Of a stretch of 64,000 nucleotides of DNA, positions 8,301 through 16,911 are shown in pieces. Both the position numbers and the translations under genes were made by a program. Below the pieces are notes generated by a model. It saw only the letters and a program-made list of their open reading frames with translations. It ran no database searches and was not told where the DNA came from. Source of the DNA: Pedobacter faecalis (GTDB taxonomy: Bacteria; Bacteroidota; Bacteroidia; Sphingobacteriales; Sphingobacteriaceae); contig NZ_JARXOW010000002.1 in NCBI RefSeq assembly GCF_030182585.1, positions 1-64,000 of the forward strand. The letters are read 5' to 3'. Position 1 is the stretch's first letter. Each line of letters starts with the position of its first letter.

Positions 8301-9773
8301 CCCTCCGCTAAACATAAGTTTAACGTTCTTGTCGTTTACACTTAGATTGCCATTAAAATATCGTTTATCGAACGTCCCGTCGATCTTAGCATTCCGATAG
8401 CGGTACCGGTTAAAATCGATATAGTCGATGTCGCCCCTGATCGTTTCCGAAAGGTCCTTAACCTCAAAGCCCCGGCCTTTAACATACAAGGAGGCGGTGA
8501 GCCTGCCAAGTTGCGGCTCGTCGACCAGTTCGCCCAGATTGAAGTCGTAGCTTTTGACATACCCGGTATACGATGGTGTGCCTCTTGGGTCTATCTTCAT
8601 GTTGACATCTGAGACGACCCGTCCGAGTTTTGTTTTAAATTCTCCGAAGGCAATAAAATCGTTTTGAAAACCCGTAAACGAGCCATTGAAATTAACATTG
8701 CCAAATTTAGAGACAATGGAAGGGATGACTCCCTTATCTTTAAAGCCAAAGCTTCGAACAATCTGGTCCAGATCAGACTTGTTGGTGCCGGCCATGTCAA
8801 TTTTAAGGTCCATGAAAGTCTCCTTAATATAGGGTAGCCCTCTCAAAGAAAAGTCGCCTTTCACATAGGTAGCCTTTCCTGTTTTTACCAGCAGCTTTTT
8901 AGCCCTGAGATTAGTTACCGTGCCGCTGATCTGGCCGTCCACTTCAAGCCGGAGATTCATCTTGCCGATTTGGGGAGCAAAGAAGGCAACATCACTGGAT
9001 GCGATATGGCTGTTGGCAAATTTTGCCCTCATCCGCACTTTGTTTACGTAGTCACTGAAATCCTTATATTTCGAGAAACTCATCTCGAAATAGTTGCTCA
9101 GTTTACTTTTCTCCGTAGTGAGCATTAGTCGCTCCAACTTTATGGAATTGGTATCTACGGTAGCAAATGCTGTTAGTTCTTTTAGTTTAAAGCCGCTTTT
9201 TTCTGCAAAAGACAGGTTCTTTATTTCAGCCTGGAAGATATAATCGGCCGTGTTGATGTTTTCTAATATACCATTTAGCCTGCTTAAATGTACGTCGTCG
9301 AAATTGACTCCGTTGATCAGCGTATCTACCCGGAGGTTTTTATACTTAAAGCTAATGTCGTTCAGTATGGCCTTTTGCAGATTTACCCTAAACGGTTTGC
9401 CGGGTTTAGCCTTCTTTTTAGGTGAGCCCGAATCAAAATAGTTGATGATGAAATCAAGGTTGGTCGACCTGTCTTTATATGATTTTAAAAAAAAAGAACC
9501 TCGATTGATCTGAACCGCATTGATGTCAATAACCCGTCGCTTCAGTGAAAATTCACTAACGTCCACCATTAAAGTCGGCGTACTCAAAAGCGTGTCCTTT
9601 TGTAAATCCAGCACAATGAAGTTTTCCAGAACGAGCGATTTGAAGGGCTTAACGTACAAGCTCGTTAATGATATGGTTGTGTTGAGCTCTTTAGATAGAT
9701 AAGCGGCAGCTTTTTTCGCGAAAAAAGTTTGAACAGGCTTAAACTGGAACGATACAAGAATTACCGCAACCAA
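5352..9773 (-). CDS. TamB-like translocation and assembly module protein
   Basis: A giant envelope protein of at least 1473 residues: a short cytoplasmic start, one membrane anchor, then a long repetitive beta-rich periplasmic body (AsmA-like) and a C-terminal TamB/DUF490 region (about 1000-1420). TamB-type proteins bridge the inner and outer membrane and support outer-membrane assembly or lipid movement. The given start is the TTG at 9773, but the frame stays open to about 9866 and the extra part encodes KKLLKILLWIVASVGI, clearly the first half of the anchor helix. No ATG, GTG or TTG lies in that extension; ATT at 9824 is a possible start. Thus the true 5' end is probably about 9824. Confidence 0.88.
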   Translation of the reverse strand: MVAVILVSFQFKPVQTFFAKKAAAYLSKELNTTISLTSLYVKPFKSLVLENFIVLDLQKDTLLSTPTLMVDVSEFSLKRRVIDINAVQINRGSFFLKSYKDRSTNLDFIINYFDSGSPKKKAKPGKPFRVNLQKAILNDISFKYKNLRVDTLINGVNFDDVHLSRLNGILENINTADYIFQAEIKNLSFAEKSGFKLKELTAFATVDTNSIKLERLMLTTEKSKLSNYFEMSFSKYKDFSDYVNKVRMRAKFANSHIASSDVAFFAPQIGKMNLRLEVDGQISGTVTNLRAKKLLVKTGKATYVKGDFSLRGLPYIKETFMDLKIDMAGTNKSDLDQIVRSFGFKDKGVIPSIVSKFGNVNFNGSFTGFQNDFIAFGEFKTKLGRVVSDVNMKIDPRGTPSYTGYVKSYDFNLGELVDEPQLGRLTASLYVKGRGFEVKDLSETIRGDIDYIDFNRYRYRNAKIDGTFDKRYFNGNLSVNDKNVKLMFSGGVNLNPVLPVFNFEATISKAKLKALHLHKDSLMIDAKFKTNFSGNNLNNIQGDLLIQEVRLDNVKGIYHIDSVKLSASGTGRDRNLTITSDVLEASVKGQYDLNAIPSYYKALAKKYIPSLQTDIKPYGDQIFNFNLKLKRFEPIAQLFIPGLEITDHAIFIGNFDSSKNIATVNGFVTKLTYKGIIAHNIIVDENTSENQLQAIITTDRVDLNDSLYIKNVNISNILRNDSLSLNVKLANADDANQLDLNGLVEFTNDTTAKISILPSDLKINSEDWKIQEKVRISLNEGKTEIRNFDLSNGGQLLTVDGILSDDPADLLVVGFKDIDLQSLNPFVKTLGITLKGRLNGDTKLRNVLKAPRISDNIIVDSLTFNDTYIGRLTDTSSYDQLNKAANIYTTIRAEGRESLSAVGNIDLEKSEIDLGVELNDSELAVLEPFLSRLVSDLGGHISAELSVKGNLTKPDINGEISFDEGKMTVNYLKTTYILSDEVAVNSSVIDLNSLKLLDVEGHEAVATGTVDLNNINNPTLDVTINAENIMALNTTEKDNSIYFGRAYGSGTFKFKGPTNNMFIDIDAKTEKGTVFNLPLNNSETVASKDFITFVSKDTLRTVKKPTTFDGLTMNLKLVVDANSTANIYTTLGNLSGRGYSKNLELNINSLGDFEMSGDYIIESGSFDFTAQEIINKKFTIRQGGTIRWTGNPNNAQINLKAIYALRASLNDLYTAANRDAGSAVNERVLTEVEMGLSGLLLKPDIRLDIFFPSNPAIKEELQSYFNDDNNRNLQALSLIIRRSFAPGTGAEGLGKQLTSGVASTATELLFNQFNNVLSSLNLDFVDINIRSLSEANASFRFFNNRVVLNAGIVDRRSTNDLSPIGFTRDNVGGEVEILTLIKKDGTLIGKLANKPPTQQGLFLNTPLGGSQNNNVTSLGLIYTQQFDSFREFVKRLTGTYKPSKPTDTLKSNRPDSTSYQRSPVMLKEKKNNK

Positions 9774-9823
9774 TATGCCTACCGATGCAACAATCCAAAG
9801 AAGTATTTTTAATAGTTTTTTAA

Positions 9824-9831
9824 TAGTTTTG
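9824..9831 (+). promoter_or_regulatory. Minus-7 box upstream of tsaD
   Basis: TAGTTTTG fits TAnnTTTG and is followed by TATCTTA, a context nearly repeated upstream of parA near 30537. It overlaps the upstream extension of the divergent TamB-like frame. Confidence 0.55.
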
Positions 9832-9850
9832 TATCTTATTAATAAAAGTT

Positions 9851-10852
9851 GTGCCTGTAATACTAGCTATAGAATCTTCTTGCGATGAAACCTCGGTTGC
9901 TATTTGCAATAACGGCAAAATTACGGCCAATGTTATTGCAAACCAAACAATTCATCAAAATTATGGCGGTGTGATTCCGGAGCTGGCGTCCCGTGTTCAC
10001 CAGCAAAATATCATTCCGGTTGTACATCAGGCCCTGCGTGATTCAGGACTTTCAAAGAGCGAGGTTAGCGCAGTTGCGTTTACCCAGGGACCCGGACTTT
10101 TGGGATCGCTTTTGGTGGGTGTTTCGTTCGCGAAATCTTTCGCCCTTGCATTGGGTTTGCCGTTGATCGCTGTGAATCATATGCATGCGCATATTCTCGC
10201 TCATTTTATCGAAGAACCCAGACCGGACTTTCCATTTCTCTGCCTAACGGTTTCGGGCGGCCATACCCAGATTGTGCTGGTTAAGAGCTATTTCGATATG
10301 CAAATAGTAGGGGAGACGTTAGATGACGCAGCCGGTGAGGCTTTTGATAAAACGGCAAAATTGCTGAATCTGCCTTACCCGGGCGGACCGCTTATCGACA
10401 AGTATGCACAGCAGGGAGATGGCAGGAAATATCAGTTCGGCGTCCCGCAGATTAAAGATTTTGATTATAGCTTCAGCGGTTTTAAAACTTCGATCCTTTA
10501 CTTTATCAGATCGAAGGAACAGGAAGATCCGGATTTTGTGGCCAAACACTTAAATGATATATGTGCATCTGTGCAGCACAGTATCGTGCAGATACTTTTA
10601 AATAAGCTGAAGCTTGCGGCGAAGCACTTTGGCATTAAGGAGATCGCAATTGCAGGTGGCGTGTCTGCGAATTCCGGCCTCCGTCGTGAGCTCCAGAACG
10701 TCGCTGATCAACTCGGCTGGAACGTATACATACCTGCATTTCAATATTGCACCGATAATGCTGCAATGATAGCCATTGCAGGTCACTTCAAATATATGGA
10801 AGGTAAATTCACAGATCAGCGTGTGGCGCCTTTATCCAGAATGGAATTTTAA
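9851..10852 (+). CDS. tsaD: tRNA N6-adenosine threonylcarbamoyltransferase
   Basis: A 333-residue TsaD/Kae1-family enzyme that, with TsaB and TsaE, transfers threonylcarbamoyl to A37 of ANN-decoding tRNAs. The metal-binding NHMHAH motif is at 109-114 and the N-terminal ESSCDETS and C-terminal AGGVSANSGLR and TDNAAMIA motifs are intact. The start is GTG at 9851, which gives the standard N-terminus PVILAIESSCDET; no ATG lies nearby. It is divergent from the TamB-like gene, and a small membrane protein gene follows 9 bases later. Confidence 0.97.
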   Translation: MPVILAIESSCDETSVAICNNGKITANVIANQTIHQNYGGVIPELASRVHQQNIIPVVHQALRDSGLSKSEVSAVAFTQGPGLLGSLLVGVSFAKSFALALGLPLIAVNHMHAHILAHFIEEPRPDFPFLCLTVSGGHTQIVLVKSYFDMQIVGETLDDAAGEAFDKTAKLLNLPYPGGPLIDKYAQQGDGRKYQFGVPQIKDFDYSFSGFKTSILYFIRSKEQEDPDFVAKHLNDICASVQHSIVQILLNKLKLAAKHFGIKEIAIAGGVSANSGLRRELQNVADQLGWNVYIPAFQYCTDNAAMIAIAGHFKYMEGKFTDQRVAPLSRMEF

Positions 10853-10861
10853 CTGTCGACT

Positions 10862-11083
10862 ATGAATATAATGAGTTTTGTTTTTTTTGGCCTTATGCTC
10901 CTGCCACTGGTGATTTTTCTGATATGGCTTATTAAAAAGGACCGCAGAAAGAATTATATTGGGCTTGTTGTGCTACTAATCATGGTCATAGTGGCGACTT
11001 ATGCTATCATACGGTATGACACGATCTTTTTAGAGAATCAGTCAAGAACTTCGCCTGGTCATCAGGTGCCAAGTTATAAATAA
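10862..11083 (+). CDS. Small membrane protein with two helices, unknown function
   Basis: A 73-residue protein with two predicted membrane helices (about 5-24 and 33-51), a basic loop KKDRRKN between them and a short polar tail ending in PGHQVPSYK. I do not recognise a family. It sits 9 bases after tsaD and before a terminator, so it is likely co-transcribed with tsaD. A second in-frame ATG at 10871 is an equally possible start. Confidence 0.65.
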   Translation: MNIMSFVFFGLMLLPLVIFLIWLIKKDRRKNYIGLVVLLIMVIVATYAIIRYDTIFLENQSRTSPGHQVPSYK

Positions 11084-11084
11084 A

Positions 11085-11118
11085 ACTTAGGCCGGATGAA
11101 GACTGTCCGGCCATAAGT
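11085..11118. terminator. Hairpin between convergent small-protein gene and recA
   Basis: ACTTAGGCCGGA pairs with TCCGGCCATAAGT (one bulged A), with loop TGAAGACTG. AT-rich tails flank both sides, so it can act for both converging genes. Confidence 0.7.
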
Positions 11119-11127
11119 CTTATTTAA

Positions 11128-12126
11128 CTATAGTTTTTCTGTTACTTCAGCACGTATTTTTGCTTCAATTTCTTCTGATAATTCAGGATTGTCCAGCAAT
11201 AATTGTTTTACAGCATCTCTGCCCTGACCTAGTTTCGTTTCTCCATAAGAGAACCAGGATCCAGATTTCTTGATAATGGCAAACTCTACACCAAGGTCAA
11301 TAATTTCTCCCACTTTCGAGATGCCTTCACCGAACATAATGTCGAATTCAGCCAGGCGGAATGGAGGTGCTACTTTGTTTTTGACAATCTTTACCTTGAT
11401 CCGGTTTCCTGATACCTCGTCGGCATCCTTAATTTGAGACGTTCTGCGAATATCTAAGCGGACTGATGCATAAAATTTTAAGGCATTACCGCCCGTGGTG
11501 GTCTCTGGGTTACCGAACATCACACCAATCTTTTCACGCAACTGGTTAATAAATATACAACAGCATCCCGTTTTCGATATAGTTCCGGTTAACTTTCTAA
11601 GTGCCTGAGACATTAATCTCGCATGAAGCCCCATTTTGGAATCACCCATTTCGCCTTCTATTTCCGCTTTGGGTACAAGCGCAGCTACGGAGTCAATAAC
11701 AAGAACATCAATAGCTCCTGATCTGATCAGGTTGTCCGCAATCTCCAGCGCCTGCTCGCCATTGTCAGGTTGTGAAATGAATAAGTCTTCTACATTAACG
11801 CCTAGCTTCTTCGCATAACTGGTATCAAAAGCGTGCTCAGCATCGATAATTGCAGCCAGACCACCTTTTTTTTGGGCTTCAGCGATAATATGTGTTGCCA
11901 GTGTGGTTTTACCAGAAGATTCAGGACCGTAAATCTCTATGATCCTGCCTTTTGGCACGCCTCCGATTCCAAGGGCAATATCTAAACCGATAGATCCTGT
12001 GGAAATTGATTCTATAGGTTCAACAGCGTTGTCTCCCAATTTCATTATGGTTCCCTTACCGTAAGATTTTTCCAGTTTATCAAGGGTAAGCTGTAAAGCC
12101 TTCAATTTATCTGCGTTTGTGCTCAT
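11128..12126 (-). CDS. recA: Recombinase RecA
   Basis: A 332-residue RecA, the strand-exchange ATPase of homologous recombination and activator of LexA cleavage. Walker A is GPESSGKT at 67-74; the Walker B region reads [10 protein letters not shown], and loop L2 carries [17 protein letters not shown]. The C-terminal acidic tail is shorter than in E. coli RecA (353 residues). It has its own minus-7 box, so it is a separate unit from nth upstream. No LexA-type palindrome was recognised in its leader. Confidence 0.98.
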   Translation of the reverse strand: MSTNADKLKALQLTLDKLEKSYGKGTIMKLGDNAVEPIESISTGSIGLDIALGIGGVPKGRIIEIYGPESSGKTTLATHIIAEAQKKGGLAAIIDAEHAFDTSYAKKLGVNVEDLFISQPDNGEQALEIADNLIRSGAIDVLVIDSVAALVPKAEIEGEMGDSKMGLHARLMSQALRKLTGTISKTGCCCIFINQLREKIGVMFGNPETTTGGNALKFYASVRLDIRRTSQIKDADEVSGNRIKVKIVKNKVAPPFRLAEFDIMFGEGISKVGEIIDLGVEFAIIKKSGSWFSYGETKLGQGRDAVKQLLLDNPELSEEIEAKIRAEVTEKL

Positions 12127-12166
12127 GTCAGTGTTAACTTTTTAAATGCTATACTAATTATATTAG

Positions 12167-12174
12167 CAAATATA
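12167..12174 (-). promoter_or_regulatory. Minus-7 box of recA
   Basis: TATATTTG on the minus strand is an exact TAnnTTTG box, 40 bases upstream of the recA ATG and inside the short nth-recA gap. Confidence 0.65.
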
Positions 12175-12217
12175 GGTAAATAATTAAATTAGATATAAAG
12201 TTTGCGCAAATATTTTT

Positions 12218-12889
12218 TTAGACACCGTTTTCGTGACTAAAAATATTAGCGGATTTGTTAACTTTCTGATAATACCTGCAAAAATATGTAATCTCGCAGA
12301 TATCACATTTCGGTGATCTCGCCACACAAACATATCTCCCGTGCAGGATAAGCCAATGGTGTGCCACATGGATGGTCTCTTCCGGCAGTGATTTGACCAG
12401 GTCTTTTTCTACTGCCAGGGGAGTCTTACCGTTGGTCAGGCCAATCCGGTTAGCTACTCTGAATACGTGCGTATCTACGGCCATTGCAGGCGCATTATAT
12501 ATTACGGAGGCAATAACGTTTGCTGTTTTTCTGCCTACCCCGGGCATCTTCTGCAGATCTGTAACACTCTCCGGTACCCGGCCCCCAAAATCCTGTACCA
12601 GCATCTTTGCCATTCCAACAAGGTGTTTAGCCTTATTGTTCGGATAACTTATGCTTTTTATATAGTCGAAAACTACGTCAGGTGTTGTGTCGGCAAGACT
12701 TTCAGGCGTAGGAAACCGTAAAAATAAGTCGGGCGTAACCTGATTCACTCTTTTGTCTGTACATTGTGCTGATAAGATCACTGCAATAAGCAGTTGGAAA
12801 GGGTTATTGTAATGGAGCTCGGTTTCAGCATTGGGCTGCCTGGCTGAAAAATGGGATACAAATAATTTATACCGGTCAATCCTGCGCAT
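12218..12889 (-). CDS. nth: Endonuclease III (bifunctional DNA glycosylase/AP lyase)
   Basis: A 223-residue base-excision repair enzyme that removes oxidised pyrimidines and nicks AP sites. The helix-hairpin-helix MPGVGRKTANVI carries the catalytic Lys (about 121), the catalytic Asp is in AVDTHVFRV (about 139), and the C-terminal 4Fe-4S cluster ligands have the expected C-x6-C-x2-C-x5-C spacing. The ATG at 12889 is preferred over an in-frame TTG at 12895, because that TTG is part of a minus-7 promoter box. It precedes recA on the same strand. Confidence 0.96.
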   Translation of the reverse strand: MRRIDRYKLFVSHFSARQPNAETELHYNNPFQLLIAVILSAQCTDKRVNQVTPDLFLRFPTPESLADTTPDVVFDYIKSISYPNNKAKHLVGMAKMLVQDFGGRVPESVTDLQKMPGVGRKTANVIASVIYNAPAMAVDTHVFRVANRIGLTNGKTPLAVEKDLVKSLPEETIHVAHHWLILHGRYVCVARSPKCDICEITYFCRYYQKVNKSANIFSHENGV

Positions 12890-12892
12890 GGA

Positions 12893-12900
12893 CAAACTTA
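12893..12900 (-). promoter_or_regulatory. Minus-7 box abutting nth
   Basis: TAAGTTTG on the minus strand fits TAnnTTTG and is separated from the nth ATG by only 3 bases, predicting a leaderless or near-leaderless transcript. Confidence 0.6.
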
Positions 12901-12914
12901 GCCAAATCGTGGTA

Positions 12915-12945
12915 ATAAAAAAAGCTGCCGGAAAGTGGCAGCTTT
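12915..12945 (-). terminator. Terminator of the sigma factor/small protein unit
   Basis: AAAGCTGCC and GGCAGCTTT form a 9-bp stem with a 7-base loop; reading the minus strand it is followed by a run of seven Ts. It lies 10 bases after the stop of the 65-residue gene, which supports that small gene being real. Confidence 0.85.
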
Positions 12946-12955
12946 AAAGTTAAGA

Positions 12956-13153
12956 TTACATCCCTCGGGAGTAAGCAAGAATTTTTGCGACAGTTTCATC
13001 GGACGGTTCTTTTTTTAGGTTGTCCAACTGGCCCCTGATCGTATTGTAGAACGTCAAATCGTTTGATTGTAATTCCTGAGTTTCCAAAGCATGCTGATTT
13101 GATTGTTCGCAATTCAATTGATTAAATAAAGTAGAGGTTTCTATCATAAGCAT
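12956..13153 (-). CDS. Conserved-looking small protein downstream of ECF sigma factor
   Basis: A 65-residue soluble protein, acidic and glutamine-rich at the start (NQLNCEQSNQ), ending in a helical part TFYNTIRGQLDNLKKEPSDETVAKILAYSRGM. No signal peptide or membrane segment. It follows the ECF sigma gene on the same strand by about 87 bases and is closed by its own terminator, so the two are probably one unit. It could be a small regulator of that sigma factor, but this is inference from position only. A start at the second Met (13147) is equally possible. Confidence 0.7.
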   Translation of the reverse strand: MLMIETSTLFNQLNCEQSNQHALETQELQSNDLTFYNTIRGQLDNLKKEPSDETVAKILAYSRGM

Positions 13154-13240
13154 TTTAGTTGTATTGTTTTTAGTTTATAAACGCCACCAATCTGGTTTTA
13201 TTTTAAACGAAATATAAATAAAAACAATTTATTGTATAAG

Positions 13241-13816
13241 TTATGATACTTCCTTCACTTTCATCATTTTCCGCAGGTTATTCAAGGCATATCTCATGCG
13301 GCCCAGCGCAGTGTTAATACTTACGTCGGTCAGTTCAGCGATTTCTTTAAAGCTCAAGTCGGCATAGTGCCTCATAATGAGCACCTCTTTCTGGTCGTCA
13401 GGAAGAAGCTGTATCATCGCCCTAAGGTCGACATGCGTCTGTTCGCGAAGCATCCGGTCCTCAGCACTTTCCTCATGAAACTGAAGCATATTTAGTACGT
13501 CAGTACCATCGGCGCTCGTAATTGCAGGGGCCCGTTTCTCTTTTCTGAAATAATCGATAACGAGGTTATGTGCAATTCGCATAACCCATGGAAGAAATTT
13601 CCCCTCTTCATTGTATCTGCCGGAACGCAGCGTGTTGATTACCTTGATAAAGGCGTCCTGAAAAATATCCTCGGCGAGGTATTGATCCTTCACCAGAAGA
13701 TATATAGATGTATATATTTTTGATTTGTGCCGTCTAAGCAATTCCTCCAGAACAGATTCGTTGCCCCCCAGATATAATTTTATTAAATCCTGATCCGTTT
13801 GCTGTTGTAATTTCAT
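13241..13816 (-). CDS. ECF-type RNA polymerase sigma factor
   Basis: A 191-residue sigma-70 family factor with region 2 (YLLVKDQYLAEDIFQDAFIK, then LPWVMRIAHNLVIDYFRK) at about 38-95 and region 4 with helix-turn-helix (LPDDQKEVLIMRHYADLSFK, then IAELTDVSINTALGRMRYAL) at about 137-183. It lacks regions 1 and 3. No membrane anti-sigma factor lies beside it, unlike the FecI/FecR pair at 48 kb; the neighbour is only the 65-residue soluble protein. Its target promoters are unknown. Confidence 0.93.
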   Translation of the reverse strand: MKLQQQTDQDLIKLYLGGNESVLEELLRRHKSKIYTSIYLLVKDQYLAEDIFQDAFIKVINTLRSGRYNEEGKFLPWVMRIAHNLVIDYFRKEKRAPAITSADGTDVLNMLQFHEESAEDRMLREQTHVDLRAMIQLLPDDQKEVLIMRHYADLSFKEIAELTDVSINTALGRMRYALNNLRKMMKVKEVS

Positions 13817-14046
13817 AGGTGTATCCTTACTAAATCCCTTCCCCTGTTTGCTAAAAATTATTTAGTAGAGTTTGTTTCGATACGTGTTCTCCTATGTCTT
13901 TAAGTGGTAAACTTTATTTTGGTTCTTTATTCAAAAGAAGCATTTTTTTTATAACAATGCAACTTTAAAAATGTTAAAAAATCTTAAATACCCGGGGTTA
14001 TGCCTTTTTGCCACTGGCACAAAAAGCATGTTAAGTTTTTTCGAGG

Positions 14047-14054
14047 TATATTTG
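14047..14054 (+). promoter_or_regulatory. Minus-7 box of uvrA
   Basis: TATATTTG, an exact TAnnTTTG box, lies 14 bases before the ATG at 14069 and excludes the upstream in-frame ATG at 14000 as the start. Confidence 0.7.
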
Positions 14055-14068
14055 TATATTCTATCATC

Positions 14069-16879
14069 ATGCTAATGAATCACGAAAATTTGAGCGATCC
14101 ACATAAAAACATCATCATAAAAGGTGCCAGGGTTCATAACTTAAAAAACATTGACGTCTCCATTCCTAAAAATAAGCTTGTCGTTATCACCGGGATGTCG
14201 GGCTCTGGCAAATCCTCGCTTGCTTTTGATACATTATATGCCGAAGGCCAGAGAAGATATGTGGAAAGTTTGTCTTCCTACGCGCGACAATTTATGGGCA
14301 GGATGAACAAGCCGGAGGTTGACTACATCAAGGGTATTGCGCCGGCTATTGCAATAGAACAAAAGGTGGTCACCTCTAATCCCAGATCTACAGTAGGTAC
14401 TTCAACGGAAATTTACGATTACCTTAAACTCCTGTTCTCCAGAATCGGCAAAACCTATTCCCCTGTATCTGGACAACTGGTAAAAAAAGACTCCGTTAGT
14501 ACGGTTGTGGATTACATACTGACATTAAATGAGTCGGCAGTTGTGACCGTATACTGCCCGCTTCACCCCCACAATGATCGGTCTATAAAGGAAGAACTTG
14601 CCGTTTTGCTGCAGAAGGGCTTCCTGAGGATTTTATATCAGAATGAAATCAAAAAGATTGAACAAATCCTGGAAGACCCATCATTTGAAGACTTCCGGTT
14701 CAGCGATGAAACGGACGTGAGGATATTGGTGGACCGCATCGTGGTGAACCGGGATGATGAAACAGTAAGCCGTATAGCTGACTCTGTTCAAACAGCCTTT
14801 ATTGAGGGTAAAGGTGATTGCTACCTGGAACACGACAGCCAGTTTCATCACTTTTGCGACCGGTTTGAGCTTGACGGTATCCGCTTTGAAGAGCCTACTC
14901 CGAATTTTTTTAGCTTTAACAATCCGTACGGGGCTTGTAAGCGCTGTGAAGGATATGGCAATGTGATTGGTATAGATGCCGATCTCGTAATACCGGATAA
15001 AAGCAAAAGTATATACGATAACGCCATAGCACCTTGGAGAGGAGAGAAGATGCGCGAGTGGTTGAATCGCCTGATAGCCAACGCCGATAAGTTTAAATTT
15101 CCCATTCACAGGCCTTATAGCGAACTGACGGAGAGCGAGCAGGCCTTGCTGTGGACAGGTAATAAATATTTTGCGGGGCTTGATGCCTTTTTTAAGGACC
15201 TGGAAGAGCAGACTTATAAAATACAATACCGAGTGATGTTGTCGCGCTACCGCGGGAAAACCACATGTCCGGATTGTAAAGGATCACGACTCAGAAAGGA
15301 TGCCTCCTATGTAAAAATTAAAGACAGGTCCATCATTGACCTGGTGTTAATGTCATTGTCAGACCTCCTGATATTTTTCGATGAGTTGTCCCTTAACGAG
15401 ACAGACGAAAAAATTGCACGGCGACTGCTCACCGAGATAAAAAACCGGGTGCGGTATTTGAACGATGTCGGATTGAGCTATCTTACACTAAATCGTCTTT
15501 CCAATACACTGTCTGGAGGTGAGTCGCAGCGGATCAACCTTGCAACCTCACTCGGGAGTAGTTTGGTCGGTTCTATTTACGTCCTCGACGAGCCGAGTAT
15601 AGGACTCCATCCGCGAGATACGAACAAGCTGATCGGTGTGCTGCTTTCGTTGAGAGATGTTGGCAACACTGTGCTCGTCGTAGAGCATGAGGAAGAGATG
15701 ATGCTTGCTGCAGATTACATCATAGACATCGGTCCGGAGGCAGGTACCCACGGGGGGGAGCTGGTTTTCAGTGGCACCTATGACCAGATTGTTAAGGATC
15801 AGAAAAGTTTGACCGGTAAATATCTGTCGGGCAAGGAAACTATTCCAGTCCCGAAATACCGCAGGAAGTGGAACGACCACATCCTGATTCAGGGAGCGAG
15901 GGAGAATAACCTTAAAAACATCGATGTAAAATTCCCGCTGGGCGTGTTCACCGCAGTTACAGGCGTATCCGGATCGGGAAAAACTAGTCTGGTTAAAAAA
16001 ATCCTTTATCCGGCATTGCAAAAAGCGATAGGCAACTATGCCGGCGAGCAGACCGGTGCGCACAATGGCGTGTCGGGCAATTTTGATCTGATTGCGCAGG
16101 TTGAGATGGTCGACCAAAATCCAATCGGGCGATCTTCAAGATCGAACCCGGTGACTTATGTGAAGGCCTGGGACGATATCCGCGCCTTATTTTCGGCACT
16201 TCCTTCGGCTAAAGCTGCCGGACTTAAGCCCGCTGCGTTTTCTTTCAATGTAGAAGGAGGCCGCTGCGAGGTTTGTCAGGGTGAAGGGGAAGTAAAGATT
16301 GAGATGCAGTTTATGGCCGACATCTTTCTGCCCTGCGAAGCCTGCGGCGGCCGGCGGTTTAAGCAGCAGGTGCTCGACATAACCTATCAGGACAAGAATG
16401 TGGCCGATATCCTGGATCTTACTATCGAGGAAGCCGTAACGTTTTTTGAGGGGCAGCCGAAGATATTAGCGAAGCTGCAGCCGCTCGTGGATGTGGGACT
16501 GGGTTATGTTCATCTTGGGCAGTCGTCAAATACGCTGTCGGGCGGTGAGGCCCAGCGCATCAAGCTCGCTTCGTTTCTGATCAAGGGCAACAACACCCAC
16601 AAGACACTCTTTATTTTCGATGAACCCACTACAGGACTGCATTTCCATGACATCAAGAAACTGCTGATTGCACTTAACACGCTGATAGAGCAGGGTAATA
16701 GTGTGCTGGTTATAGAACACAATATGGATATGATCAAATGCGCCGACTGGGTGATCGATATTGGTCCGGAAGGTGGAGATCAGGGTGGTAACGTTGTATT
16801 CGAAGGTATGCCGGAAGACCTGGTCAACGTAGCGCATTCCTATACAGGGCAGTATCTGAAAGCACGTTTGCAGGCATAG
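14069..16879 (+). CDS. uvrA: UvrABC excision nuclease subunit A
   Basis: A 936-residue damage-recognition ATPase of nucleotide-excision repair. It has two ABC ATPase halves: Walker [10 protein letters not shown] and GVSGSGKTS, signatures [12 protein letters not shown] and [12 protein letters not shown], Walker [11 protein letters not shown] and [10 protein letters not shown]. Zinc-module cysteine pairs are seen in [15 protein letters not shown] and in CEVCQGEG with CEACGG. The UvrB-binding insertion (about 110-240) is present, so this is the UvrA1 type, not the short UvrA2. The frame is open from 14000, but the promoter box at 14047 places the start at 14069 or 14075 (MNHENL). Confidence 0.97.
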   Translation: MLMNHENLSDPHKNIIIKGARVHNLKNIDVSIPKNKLVVITGMSGSGKSSLAFDTLYAEGQRRYVESLSSYARQFMGRMNKPEVDYIKGIAPAIAIEQKVVTSNPRSTVGTSTEIYDYLKLLFSRIGKTYSPVSGQLVKKDSVSTVVDYILTLNESAVVTVYCPLHPHNDRSIKEELAVLLQKGFLRILYQNEIKKIEQILEDPSFEDFRFSDETDVRILVDRIVVNRDDETVSRIADSVQTAFIEGKGDCYLEHDSQFHHFCDRFELDGIRFEEPTPNFFSFNNPYGACKRCEGYGNVIGIDADLVIPDKSKSIYDNAIAPWRGEKMREWLNRLIANADKFKFPIHRPYSELTESEQALLWTGNKYFAGLDAFFKDLEEQTYKIQYRVMLSRYRGKTTCPDCKGSRLRKDASYVKIKDRSIIDLVLMSLSDLLIFFDELSLNETDEKIARRLLTEIKNRVRYLNDVGLSYLTLNRLSNTLSGGESQRINLATSLGSSLVGSIYVLDEPSIGLHPRDTNKLIGVLLSLRDVGNTVLVVEHEEEMMLAADYIIDIGPEAGTHGGELVFSGTYDQIVKDQKSLTGKYLSGKETIPVPKYRRKWNDHILIQGARENNLKNIDVKFPLGVFTAVTGVSGSGKTSLVKKILYPALQKAIGNYAGEQTGAHNGVSGNFDLIAQVEMVDQNPIGRSSRSNPVTYVKAWDDIRALFSALPSAKAAGLKPAAFSFNVEGGRCEVCQGEGEVKIEMQFMADIFLPCEACGGRRFKQQVLDITYQDKNVADILDLTIEEAVTFFEGQPKILAKLQPLVDVGLGYVHLGQSSNTLSGGEAQRIKLASFLIKGNNTHKTLFIFDEPTTGLHFHDIKKLLIALNTLIEQGNSVLVIEHNMDMIKCADWVIDIGPEGGDQGGNVVFEGMPEDLVNVAHSYTGQYLKARLQA

Positions 16880-16900
16880 CAGGTTTAAGATAAATTCAGC

Positions 16901-16908
16901 TATCTTCG
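16901..16908 (+). promoter_or_regulatory. Minus-7-like box abutting the LysE-type gene
   Basis: TATCTTCG matches a TAnnTTCG variant and ends 3 bases before the ATG at 16912. The gene may also be read through from uvrA, 32 bases upstream. Confidence 0.4.
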
Positions 16909-16911
16909 GCA

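Noticed and set aside
14000..14068. Upstream ATG at 14000 as the uvrA start
   Set aside because: The extra 23 residues are atypical and a TATATTTG promoter box lies within them.
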